From Sphingorhabdus sp. EL138 (lineage in GTDB: Bacteria > Pseudomonadota > Alphaproteobacteria > Sphingomonadales > Sphingomonadaceae), in assembly GCF_945890115.1 (NCBI RefSeq), contig NZ_CAMDCK010000019.1, positions 1-50,603 on the forward strand: a stretch of 50,603 bases of DNA, in the 5' to 3' direction. The position numbers and the translations under genes were made by a program. The first letter of the stretch is position 1. Each line of letters begins with the position of its first letter. Shown in pieces: positions 40,207 to 48,466 of this stretch. The notes below the pieces were generated by a model. It was not told the DNA's origin and did not search any database. It saw only the letters and a program-made list of their open reading frames with translations.

Positions 40207-41442
40207 ATGTCGCTTCGTTATGTAAGAGAATTTAAGGGCTTCGCAGGCATCAGGCTTGAGGCCGACGATATTGGGTCTGCCGATGACCCGTCCATTGTCC
40301 TGCTGCATGGCTTTGGCCAGACCCGCAAAGTGTGGGAAGATGTGGCCATTGGTTTGGAACAGGCCGGACGCCATGTCATCAATGTTGACCTGCGCGGCCA
40401 TGGCGGCAGCGAATGGCCATCTGACGGTCGTTATGACTTCAACGCGTATGTCGAAGATTTGCGCGCAGTCTTGGGCCAAATGCGGACGCGTCCCGTCGTT
40501 GTCGCGGCGTCGCACAGCGCGTGGATTGCGACAATGGCCTTGGCCGAAGATGCCGCGACCTTGGCATCAGGCTTGATATTTGTCGATCCGCCGGCGGACC
40601 ATGATGCAAAGGCGGTGCGCGCGGCGGCAGACCGCATGTCCGCGGCGCTTGGGCAGGGGTTGAATCGCGCGGATTATGACAATGCTATTTTTGCCGCGTT
40701 CGACACCAATGACATCGGGGAAGCACTGACCGAAGCCGCGTCGCACATTGCGGTACCGTCGCTGGTCATTCGTGGTGCCTTAGGCCAAGTTGACCCAGAT
40801 AGTGCGCAACCGGCTTTTGTGGACAGCCTGCTGAATGTTGAGGCCATTGACGTTGATGGTGGCGGCTTGTTGATTATGGCGGAACGGGCGGAAGCGTTTA
40901 ACGGGCTACTCATCGACTTTTTGGAGCGCAAGCAACCGCGCTTTATTCCCGAATATCGTTCCGGATCCGACGCGCGGACATTGCGGGATGCCATGGGGTG
41001 TTTTGCGACAGGTGTGACGATCATCACCGCGCATGACTCGGATGGAAAGCCTGTCGGCTTGACCGCCAACAGCTTCACCAGCGTGTCGCTCGACCCGCCA
41101 TTATTGCTGGTGTGCATCGCCAATAATTCCGGCAGCGCAGAGGTTTTGCGCGGCATTGACGATTTCGCCGTCAACGTGCTGCAAATCGGGCAGCAGCCCG
41201 TTTCCAACCTGTTCGCCGGGAAAAGTGAGGATCGCTTTGCCGGAACGCGGTGGGAAGTCGGCGAATATGGCGCGCCGATTTTACCAAGCTCGCTTGGCAT
41301 GTTTGAATGCAAACGCCATGCCTTGCATGAAGCTGGCGACCATTTCATTCTGGTCGGTCGCGTCGAAAAAGCGAGCTTTGAACCGCGCCGTGACCCGTTG
41401 CTCTACTTTCGGGGCAAATACCGCCGCCTGCACTTTACCTAA
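40207..41442 (+). CDS. Alpha/beta-hydrolase fused to a flavin reductase-like FMN-binding domain
   Basis: 411 aa from ATG 40207 (a GTG at 40153 would add 18 residues). Residues about 1-240 are an alpha/beta hydrolase: VLLHGFGQTRKVWEDVAIGL, HVINVDLRGHGGSEWP, and the nucleophile elbow ASHSAW with Ser104 where GxSxG is usual. Where the catalytic histidine is expected, the line reads GGGLLIMAERAEAF, so a Leu replaces it. Residues about 250-411 are a HpaC/NTAB-type flavin reductase domain: LRDAMGCFATGVTIIT, GLTANSFTSVSLDPPLLLVCI, FAVNVL and CKRHALHEAGDHFILVGRVE. The frame is continuous, so this is a true fusion. It lies in an operon with hppD. Which flavin-using partner it serves is unknown. Confidence 0.85.
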   Translation: MSLRYVREFKGFAGIRLEADDIGSADDPSIVLLHGFGQTRKVWEDVAIGLEQAGRHVINVDLRGHGGSEWPSDGRYDFNAYVEDLRAVLGQMRTRPVVVAASHSAWIATMALAEDAATLASGLIFVDPPADHDAKAVRAAADRMSAALGQGLNRADYDNAIFAAFDTNDIGEALTEAASHIAVPSLVIRGALGQVDPDSAQPAFVDSLLNVEAIDVDGGGLLIMAERAEAFNGLLIDFLERKQPRFIPEYRSGSDARTLRDAMGCFATGVTIITAHDSDGKPVGLTANSFTSVSLDPPLLLVCIANNSGSAEVLRGIDDFAVNVLQIGQQPVSNLFAGKSEDRFAGTRWEVGEYGAPILPSSLGMFECKRHALHEAGDHFILVGRVEKASFEPRRDPLLYFRGKYRRLHFT

Positions 41443-41520
41443 CCCGTCCTTGTGTTGACTCAAGGCTGCCGATGACCTAATCTGGTTGCAAATGTAACCA
41501 TTTTTTGCAGGAGCGTGCCT

Positions 41521-42606
41521 ATGACCGATTTGTTCGAAAACCCGTTGGGACTCGATGGGTTCGAATTCATCGAGTTTTCTGCGCCGGAAAAAGGCCTGCT
41601 GGAACCTGTGTTTGAACGCATGGGTTTCAGCCGCATCGCGCGGCATCGGTCGAAGGATGTCGACCTGTGGCGTCAAGGCGAAATCAACCTGATTGCCAAT
41701 TACGAGCCGCAAAGCCCTGCCGCTTATTTCGCGGCAGAGCATGGTCCTTCGGCGTGCGGTATGGCGTTTCGGGTGAAGAATGCGCGTATGGCCTATGACG
41801 CAGCGATTGCGCGTGGCGCGGAACCGGTTGAAACGCGCACCGGCCCTATGGAACTGCGCTTGCCCGCCATTCGCGGCATTGGCGGCGCGATGATCTATCT
41901 TGTGGATCGCTATGGCGACGCCTTGTCGATTTATGATATCGACTTTGATTATCTGCCCGGTGTGGACCGCAACCCCGTCGGCGCTGGTTTTAAGATCATC
42001 GATCATCTGACGCACAATGTCTATGGCGGACGCATGGCGCATTGGGGCGGCTTTTACGAACGCGTTTTCAACTTCCGCGAAATCCGCTATTTCGATATTA
42101 AAGGCGAATATACCGGCCTCACCAGCCGCGCGATGACTGCGCCAGATGGTAAAATCCGCATTCCGTTGAACGAAGAAGGCAAGGCGGGGGGTGGCCAGAT
42201 TGAGGAATATCTGCGCGCCTATAATGGCGAAGGCATTCAGCATATAGCCTTTTCCTGTGATGATTTGCCGGCGTGCTGGGACCGGTTGAAAGCGTTGGGC
42301 ACGCCATTCGCACCGCCGCCGCCCAAGGCTTATTATGACATGCTCGAGGAACGCTTGCCGGGCCATGGCGAGCCAGTCGACGCGCTGCAGTCGCGTGGCA
42401 TCTTGCTCGACGGGTCGACGCAAGATGGCGACCCGCGCTTGCTGTTGCAGATATTCTCGCAAACCATGATTGGCCCTGTCTTCTTCGAATTTATTCAGCG
42501 CAAGAAAGACGAGGGCTTTGGCGAAGGCAATTTTACTGCCTTGTTCAAAAGCATTGAGCGCGACCAGATTGAACGCGGCGCGTTGCAAGTCGAGCCTGTC
42601 GCATGA
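41521..42606 (+). CDS. hppD: 4-hydroxyphenylpyruvate dioxygenase
   Basis: 361 aa from ATG 41521, with CAGGAG upstream; a GTG at 41515 is not preferred. It converts 4-hydroxyphenylpyruvate to homogentisate (tyrosine catabolism, tocopherol or pyomelanin precursor). Fe(II) ligands of the C-terminal domain are visible: His162 in [10 protein letters not shown], His241 in GIQHIAFSC and Glu323 in [10 protein letters not shown], with the conserved tail [24 protein letters not shown] that shields the active site. The N-terminal half is the degenerate vicinal-oxygen-chelate domain. It overlaps the following glyoxalase-fold gene (ATGA). Confidence 0.96.
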   Translation: MTDLFENPLGLDGFEFIEFSAPEKGLLEPVFERMGFSRIARHRSKDVDLWRQGEINLIANYEPQSPAAYFAAEHGPSACGMAFRVKNARMAYDAAIARGAEPVETRTGPMELRLPAIRGIGGAMIYLVDRYGDALSIYDIDFDYLPGVDRNPVGAGFKIIDHLTHNVYGGRMAHWGGFYERVFNFREIRYFDIKGEYTGLTSRAMTAPDGKIRIPLNEEGKAGGGQIEEYLRAYNGEGIQHIAFSCDDLPACWDRLKALGTPFAPPPPKAYYDMLEERLPGHGEPVDALQSRGILLDGSTQDGDPRLLLQIFSQTMIGPVFFEFIQRKKDEGFGEGNFTALFKSIERDQIERGALQVEPVA

Positions 42607-43154
42607 CCGCGCCCGTAAAGCTCGAACGAATCCACCATGTTGCCTATCGCTGTAAGGACGCAAAGGCGACGGCGGATTGGTATGCGCATGTGCTGGGCAT
42701 GGAATTCACCACCGCCTTTGCCGAGGATCATGTGCCGTCGACGGGCGCATATGACCCTTATATGCACATCTTCTTGGATTGCGGCGGGGGCAATGTCATC
42801 GCTTTCTTTGAACTGCCGAACCAGCCCGAAATGGGTAAAGACCCCAATACCCCGGCCTGGGTGCAACATATCGCGTTTGAGGTTGCGGATCTGGATGCGT
42901 TGTTGGCGGCCAAGGCGCATATTGAGGCGCAAGGCATAGATGTGGTCGGCCCGACCTTTCACGGCATATTCCGGTCGATCTATTTCTTTGACCTTAATGG
43001 CCACCGATTGGAGCTTGCCTGCAACATCGGCACGGCGCAGCAGCATGCCGAATTAAAACGCGTCGCGCCGTTGATGCTGCAGCAATGGAGCGAGACCAAA
43101 AAAGCCCCGCGCCATGCCGATTGGCTGCATGTTGATCCGGATAAGCAGGCATAA
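42603..43154 (+). CDS. Glyoxalase/VOC-family protein
   Basis: 183 aa. Two beta-alpha-beta-beta-beta modules of the vicinal-oxygen-chelate fold. Candidate metal ligands are His in [10 protein letters not shown], Glu in VIAFFELPN, His in WVQHIAFEV and Glu in HRLELACNI. This pattern resembles glyoxalase I or ring-cleavage dioxygenases. Its start overlaps the hppD stop, so it probably works in the same aromatic pathway, perhaps on a homogentisate-derived product. The C-terminal 35 residues ([29 protein letters not shown]) are a helical extension of unknown role. Confidence 0.85.
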   Translation: MTAPVKLERIHHVAYRCKDAKATADWYAHVLGMEFTTAFAEDHVPSTGAYDPYMHIFLDCGGGNVIAFFELPNQPEMGKDPNTPAWVQHIAFEVADLDALLAAKAHIEAQGIDVVGPTFHGIFRSIYFFDLNGHRLELACNIGTAQQHAELKRVAPLMLQQWSETKKAPRHADWLHVDPDKQA

Positions 43155-43304
43155 TCTGTCACCGCGGCGCAGGCTGGCATCTGAGGTTCAGAACGCAAAA
43201 TTGGCAGGCACGCGCATTGGACGGACACATGCTGCGGGTTCAGCATCAACCCGCGAAATGTACCAAAGCGGCTATTATCATGTTTTGCGGCGCGCGAAAT
43301 TGAC

Positions 43305-44612
43305 CTAATGCTTGGCGAAGGCTGGTGCCGTCTCAGGCATGTGCCAAAATACGATGATCACGCATAATGCGACACATGCGATCATTGCGCCGGGAGCAGC
43401 GGCCCATCCACTGTTGGTCACCAATAGATGCGCAACCAAAGGGGTAAGACCCCCGAATATGGCCGTTGCGGTTGTCGCGCCCAATGCAAGGCCGCTGAGC
43501 CTTCCCTCGCCGGGAAATTGCTCGGCAGTCGTGACTGCGCCGACGGCGCTCACTGCTCCGCCGAGTGCAGCCAAAACAATTGCGCCAGTCCAAGTCGCAG
43601 TTCCACCGCTTACCATTGCGGCAAAGATGGTAGTTGGCAATATTATGCTGCCAAGTGCGAGCGCCAGCAATGTAGGACGACGACCAAAACGGTCGGATGC
43701 AATCCCTATTATGGGGGTCACCAGAATAACCGTCAGCGCGGCCAAGACCGAGATCGACAGAGCGCGCGTCTCCGGCATGGTGCCAGTGGCATCAAGGAAT
43801 GTCGGCACATAAGTGATGCCGACATAATAAGTGATTGAACCCAGCGCCGAGATCGCAAAGCCGCGTCCAATCGCGCCACGGTGTCGTTTCAGGGTCTGCC
43901 GGATCGGTTTTTCCGGCACGGTGCCAGCATCACGCTGGCGAAGAAACTCAGGCGTTTCTTCCAAAGTTGCGCGGGTTATCAGGACCAAGCCGGCAAGCGC
44001 TGCGCCGAACAGGAAGGGCAGGCGCCATCCCCATGAGACAAGCGACTCCTCGGGCACAGCCCAAACGGTCAGCGCCGCGGCGGCGGCCGCGAGCAGCGCG
44101 CCGATCTCGCTTGCCGCTGATGCGCAGCTGGTAATCAATCCACGCCGACTGTCTTTCGCGCCTTCCAACAAGTAAGCGACGACGCCAGTATACTCGCCGC
44201 CAACCGAAAACGACATTAAACAACGCAGCGCGATCAGCAGCACGCCGGCAAGCGGACCAATCTGCGCATAAGTCGGCAGCATCGCGGTCGCGAGCATCGC
44301 TACGGTCATCACAGACATCGAACCCAGCATCGTCAACCGCCGCCCCATCCGATCACCAAAATGCCCAAAAACGAGCGCTCCGACTGGCCGCATCAGGTAA
44401 GCGATCGCAAAGCCGCCGAGCGTTTCTATCATCGACTGCGGGCCTGTTCCAAAAAACACGCGCGCCAGTACCGTTGAAAAATACAGATATAGTGTGAAAT
44501 CATACCATTCAACAACGGTCGAAAGGCCAGCGACAATCATGGATCGCCGCGACATCGGCGCGCGCAAAGCAGAAGAAGCAATGGGCGCATTTGGGTAAAG
44601 GATTTTAGCCAC
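43305..44612 (-). CDS. MFS transporter, metabolite:H+ symporter (MHS) family
   Basis: 435 aa with twelve predicted membrane spans. The signature near the first span, GLSTVVEWYDFTLYLYFSTVLARVFF, is that of the MHS family (ProP, KgtP, ShiA), followed by LMRPVGALVFGHFGDRMGRR, LLIALRCLMSFSVGGEYTGVVAYLLEG and RATLEETPEFLRQRD after span six. The family carries dicarboxylates, osmolytes or aromatic acids with protons. Its orientation is opposite to hppD and converges on it. The nature of the substrate is unknown; an aromatic or keto acid would fit the neighbours but is inferred. Confidence 0.93.
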   Translation of the reverse strand: MAKILYPNAPIASSALRAPMSRRSMIVAGLSTVVEWYDFTLYLYFSTVLARVFFGTGPQSMIETLGGFAIAYLMRPVGALVFGHFGDRMGRRLTMLGSMSVMTVAMLATAMLPTYAQIGPLAGVLLIALRCLMSFSVGGEYTGVVAYLLEGAKDSRRGLITSCASAASEIGALLAAAAAALTVWAVPEESLVSWGWRLPFLFGAALAGLVLITRATLEETPEFLRQRDAGTVPEKPIRQTLKRHRGAIGRGFAISALGSITYYVGITYVPTFLDATGTMPETRALSISVLAALTVILVTPIIGIASDRFGRRPTLLALALGSIILPTTIFAAMVSGGTATWTGAIVLAALGGAVSAVGAVTTAEQFPGEGRLSGLALGATTATAIFGGLTPLVAHLLVTNSGWAAAPGAMIACVALCVIIVFWHMPETAPAFAKH

Positions 44613-44982
44613 GAGGCAAGTTGGCGATTTTTGCGGCTGGTGACAAGGTCCCTTGGTCCGTCCGTCAGCTTATGATTGGTAACATCTGGGCCGAAGGCGG
44701 ACGGTCTGGTTTTGTCAGTGGATCGCTGGATAGCTGCCGTGTTGGCGGATTCGAACGCTTGGAGGCTGTGGCTAAACCCTAGCTCCTTAATCGCTCCATT
44801 TTTGTGTTGCGCAACATTTTGGGACGACCTCAAGCACAGAGGCGAGCTCTAGCACTGAGACCAATAATGAGGATGATGACAATGCTGCGAGCGCAGGTGG
44901 CCAGCCAGCGAAGCCAAAAAGATAGGAAGACAATTCCCGGATACAGGCTTTAGGCTTCTAAAAAGACGATGAAAGAACCCAA
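44613..44982. other. Gene-free region between the MHS transporter and ialB
   Basis: No coding frame is convincing on either strand; the longest reverse frame (to 44833) overlaps the transporter start and looks spurious. TGGTTTTGTC-type AT-poor and AT-rich parts alternate. Presumably it holds the divergent promoters. Confidence 0.5.
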
Positions 44983-45519
44983 ATGATAAGAACTTTAACG
45001 CTTCTGCTTTTTGCAAACTTTGCCATTATCGCCGCAGCCAGTGCCGCCGATCCAATTGAAAAAACGGATCAAGTTGGTGACTGGACCGTACGCTGTGTTT
45101 CGCGTGCTGCATTACCGCCATGCGAGATAGTACAAGCGGTAAAACGTAAGGATGTTGAGCAAAACATTCTACAATTTTCACTCTCATACGCCGGTACAGA
45201 CGATCGCTACGCAATTCAGTTTATGTTGCCACTTGGCCTTTTTATTCAAGGAGAAGCATTGGTACGTCTCGACGATAAGACAGACCTTAACGGCTACGTC
45301 TTTACACGTTGCGAGCCACAAGGATGTTTTATCGATAGGTTGACAACGCGCGCGGATTTGAACCCGTTCTTTGCCGCAAAAAAGGGCATTGTTGCGGCAA
45401 GGCAGACAAATGGCCAAACGCTGGTCGCACCAATTTCCTTTGAAGGGTTCGGCGACGCTGTGAAGATGATGGTCGCCAAAAATGAGGCTTGGGCGAAAGC
45501 ACAAGGGGTTAAAAAATAG
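44983..45519 (+). CDS. Invasion-associated locus B (IalB) family protein
   Basis: 178 aa with a signal peptide (MIRTLTLLLFANFAIIAAASA, cleavage likely after ASA). The mature part has the IalB pattern: VGDWTVRCVSRAALPPCEIVQ, VEQNILQFSLSY, IQFMLPLGLFIQGEALVRLDDK, FTRCEPQGCFIDRL with paired cysteines, and VAPISFEGFGDAVKMM. The family is periplasmic in many non-pathogenic alphaproteobacteria and its exact role is not known. The gene is AT-richer than its surroundings (three 60-base lines counted at 45-50% GC), suggesting a different history from the flanking TonB locus. Confidence 0.88.
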   Translation: MIRTLTLLLFANFAIIAAASAADPIEKTDQVGDWTVRCVSRAALPPCEIVQAVKRKDVEQNILQFSLSYAGTDDRYAIQFMLPLGLFIQGEALVRLDDKTDLNGYVFTRCEPQGCFIDRLTTRADLNPFFAAKKGIVAARQTNGQTLVAPISFEGFGDAVKMMVAKNEAWAKAQGVKK

Positions 45520-45922
45520 AGAGCTTGCGGTATTCATCCGTTCCTAGGACGCCCACTTTCCTGCGTCTGTTTTTGTATTTGATGGATAGAACATCGTCTA
45601 TGTCGCAACTTGGGTCTGAAATGTTGACGCTCCGCCGTAGAACCGGGCAGTCCGCTCCCAGCTCATCTCATGCCGTTCTGCTATTCGCCCAACGTCCGTC
45701 ATTCGGGGACTTGTCAGAATCGTGCAAAAGCGGCCGTTAATTCGCCACAACAAATTGGCAGCAATGGTAGTGGTTGGTGATTAAATGTTTAACTTTGCTG
45801 AACCAGTGAGCGCGAAAAGAATTAAGCACGCAGTGGCATTGCCGCGCCACTGATCACTGCCGCGTCATCTATTTGTCACTTTGAGTTAGTAACCGACGCC
45901 AAAGAATCACGGGGACAATGCA
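45520..45922. other. Upstream region of the TonB receptor gene
   Basis: No convincing gene in 403 bases. CAGTGGC (45831-45837) and GCCACTG (45846-45852) form a perfect 7-bp hairpin about 70 bp before the receptor start; it may be a regulator site. The rest is unremarkable to me. Confidence 0.5.
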
Positions 45923-48466
45923 ATGACTTTTAAAAATCAGGCCATCACAGTTCTTCTCGCATCGACATGCGCCGCTTGCCCCACCTTTGCTGTTGCGCAA
46001 GAAGCTGAAGAACAGATTACCGTCACTGGCTTTCGCGCCCAGAACCGGCTTGCAGTTCAGTCCAAGCGATCGAGCGAGCTGGTGGCCGAGTTCCTAAAAA
46101 GCGATGATATAGGTCAGCAGCCTGATTATAACATCGCCGACAGTTTCCGCCGCCTGCCGGGCGTGCAGACGGTGTTTGATGAAGACGAGGGCCGCTACGT
46201 GTCGGTGCGCGGACTTAACCCAAGCTATACGGTCGGCTCGTTCGATGGCGCGACAATGGCGACCGCCGAGCGCGGCAATCGCCAGCTCAACCTCGAGGCG
46301 ATCCCGTCAACCGCGGTTGCTTCGCTCGAAGTCCTAAAATCGCGCACGCCGGAGATTGAAGGCAATGCTATTGGCGGATCGATCAACCTCGTCACACGTT
46401 CCGCATTCGACCGGCCGGGACTCTACGTGTTCGGTAACGCTTTCATCGGCACGTCGGATTCGAAAGGGGTGCCCGGTCGCGGCTTTGGACGCAACGGGGA
46501 CGACGGGCTCAACTACCGTGCCGACGGAACGATCTCGACGCGCTTCGGGCCCGATGGCAATTTCGGCATCCTGGTTTCGGGTTCGTTCAGCCGTAAGCGC
46601 CGAGACCAGGAGCGACTGCTTCCGCAGGTGGTGCCAGTAACGACGCCGCAGGTCGGCGCGGGACCGGCTACGACGCCAGCGGGGGCGGGTACCAACCTGT
46701 TGTGGTCTAACTATCCCAATTCGGTCGATCGCTATGGCGGCACCGCGAAGCTCGAGGCGCAGCCCGCGCCGGGGCTAGAAGCTTCGATAGCCTACACTTA
46801 CTTCGCGCAGGACGACAACGAACTGCGTCAATCGCAGCAGTTGCTTAACACTAGTGGCGGCAGCTTCGTGCGCTTCAATGATTTCCCGATCCGCAAGCCG
46901 CTGCATGTTGGCCAGGCGAAGCTCGACTATGAGACTGACGATGGCCACGACTTCGCACTACGCGGCTCCTATTCGAAAGCGACCTTCCTTGAGCCGTCAA
47001 ACGAGACTGCGTTCAACCTGGTCTCGCCAGCGGCAAACTTTAACCTAGGGCTCGATGGCGAATATCCGGTGCTCACCGGCACCAGTCCGCGCGTCGGCGA
47101 TCCCAGCCAATACCGCTTCACCCAATATCGCCCCTATGAGGACGATTCAACGGACAAGGTGACCGAGGGCCAGTTTGACTATGGCTGGAATCGTGCAAAG
47201 GGCGACGATGGCCTAGGATTTGGCACTGGCTTCAAGTATCGTCAGACTATCCGCGACAACCAGCGGACTCAGAATTTCTTCAACCCAGCGGCAGGCGTCG
47301 ACCTGCGGCTGAGCCAGTTCAACCAAGCAGAGACCTACCGGCCGATTTACGCCGATTTCAACCAGCTTTTCGTCGATTTTCAGAGCTTCCTGACGTTCTT
47401 CAACGCCAACCCCGCCAGATTCACGCGCGACGCGGTGGCCAGTAACCGGCAGATCATCGGCGGCGACTGGCGCTTCAAGGAGGATGTCGGCGCAGGCTAT
47501 GGTCTAATCCGCCACAAGGGTGAACGGCATTCGATTATCGTCGGCGTCCGCTATGAGAAGACCGACGTAGCAGCGACCAGCGTGGTACGGCGCACGGTGA
47601 CGGGCACAGATCAGTTCACCACGGTGACACGTAACAGCAGCTATGATGACTTTTTGCCCTCTATCACTGGGTTGTACGACGTCACCGACCAACTGCGGCT
47701 GCGTGCGGCGTATTTCAAGGGGGTAGGCCGCCCCAACCCCAATTCGGTGGCGGGGCAGGAGTTGATCAACGCCGACGAGTCGATCAGCCGCCCCAACCCT
47801 GAGCTCGGCCCGCGCCGCGCCGACAGCTTCGAGGCGAGCGCTGAATATTATCTGCCCGACGAACTCGGCATCGTCGCTGTCGCCGCGTTCCGTAAGAATA
47901 TAAAAGACGAAATCTACACCTTCGCGTCGCAAGAGACAATCGACGGCGTTGCGCGCACAGTCAGCCAGCCCCGCAACTCCGAGGGTGCGAAAGTCACAGG
48001 TTTCGAGGCCAATGTCATCCTCAACAAGCTGAGCTTCCTGCCTTGGGTGTTCAGTGATCTTGGCGTTTCGGGCAACCTGACCTTCTTGAACGGGAAGATC
48101 GACATCCGTGATGCGACCGCACGCCGGTCGCTTGACCAATTGCCCGGCCAAGCGGACTTCCTCGCCAACGCGGCGGTGTTTTATGAGCGCGGCCCGCTGC
48201 GCGCACGACTGACTTATTCCCACGTCGGCAAGTTCCGCAATTCTGTGAGTGCTTCCGCGCCCGCGAACGACCAGACCACGGCGGCGTTCGAACAGATTGA
48301 TGCGCAAGCGCGGATCAAACTCATGGAAGGTATCGAAATCATAGGCGAAGCGCGCAACCTGACAAACGCCGCCCGTCTGGTCCTGACCGGGCCTAACCAA
48401 AACATCGCGCGCGACATCAATCGCTTCGGACGCCAATACTGGCTGGGCTTGACGTTCACGTGGTGA
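45923..48466 (+). CDS. TonB-dependent outer-membrane receptor (carbohydrate-type)
   Basis: 847 aa. Signal peptide MTFKNQAITVLLASTCAACPTFAVAQ. A TonB-box-like EEQITVTGFRAQNR follows, then the plug (DDIGQQPDYNIADSFRRLPGVQTVFDEDEGRYVSVRGLNPSYTVGSFDGATMAT, residues about 60-175) of the class widespread in sphingomonads and Caulobacter for glycans and other nutrients. The barrel extends to the C-terminal aromatic end GLTFTW. ATG 45923 is preceded by GGGGAC. The base composition is higher than upstream (65% GC at 47281-47340). Its stop overlaps the next gene, so both probably serve one substrate. Confidence 0.93.
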   Translation: MTFKNQAITVLLASTCAACPTFAVAQEAEEQITVTGFRAQNRLAVQSKRSSELVAEFLKSDDIGQQPDYNIADSFRRLPGVQTVFDEDEGRYVSVRGLNPSYTVGSFDGATMATAERGNRQLNLEAIPSTAVASLEVLKSRTPEIEGNAIGGSINLVTRSAFDRPGLYVFGNAFIGTSDSKGVPGRGFGRNGDDGLNYRADGTISTRFGPDGNFGILVSGSFSRKRRDQERLLPQVVPVTTPQVGAGPATTPAGAGTNLLWSNYPNSVDRYGGTAKLEAQPAPGLEASIAYTYFAQDDNELRQSQQLLNTSGGSFVRFNDFPIRKPLHVGQAKLDYETDDGHDFALRGSYSKATFLEPSNETAFNLVSPAANFNLGLDGEYPVLTGTSPRVGDPSQYRFTQYRPYEDDSTDKVTEGQFDYGWNRAKGDDGLGFGTGFKYRQTIRDNQRTQNFFNPAAGVDLRLSQFNQAETYRPIYADFNQLFVDFQSFLTFFNANPARFTRDAVASNRQIIGGDWRFKEDVGAGYGLIRHKGERHSIIVGVRYEKTDVAATSVVRRTVTGTDQFTTVTRNSSYDDFLPSITGLYDVTDQLRLRAAYFKGVGRPNPNSVAGQELINADESISRPNPELGPRRADSFEASAEYYLPDELGIVAVAAFRKNIKDEIYTFASQETIDGVARTVSQPRNSEGAKVTGFEANVILNKLSFLPWVFSDLGVSGNLTFLNGKIDIRDATARRSLDQLPGQADFLANAAVFYERGPLRARLTYSHVGKFRNSVSASAPANDQTTAAFEQIDAQARIKLMEGIEIIGEARNLTNAARLVLTGPNQNIARDINRFGRQYWLGLTFTW

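Noticed and set aside
41281-42663. 460-aa reverse frame over hppD
   Set aside because: The plus strand encodes hppD with Fe ligands and overlapping neighbours; the reverse frame has no recognisable features.
44537-44833. 98-aa reverse frame upstream of the MHS transporter
   Set aside because: It overlaps the transporter start, has no Shine-Dalgarno, and its content does not look like a protein.
47504-48436. 310-aa reverse frame over the TonB receptor 3' end
   Set aside because: Shadow of a high-GC gene; no start signal or domain.
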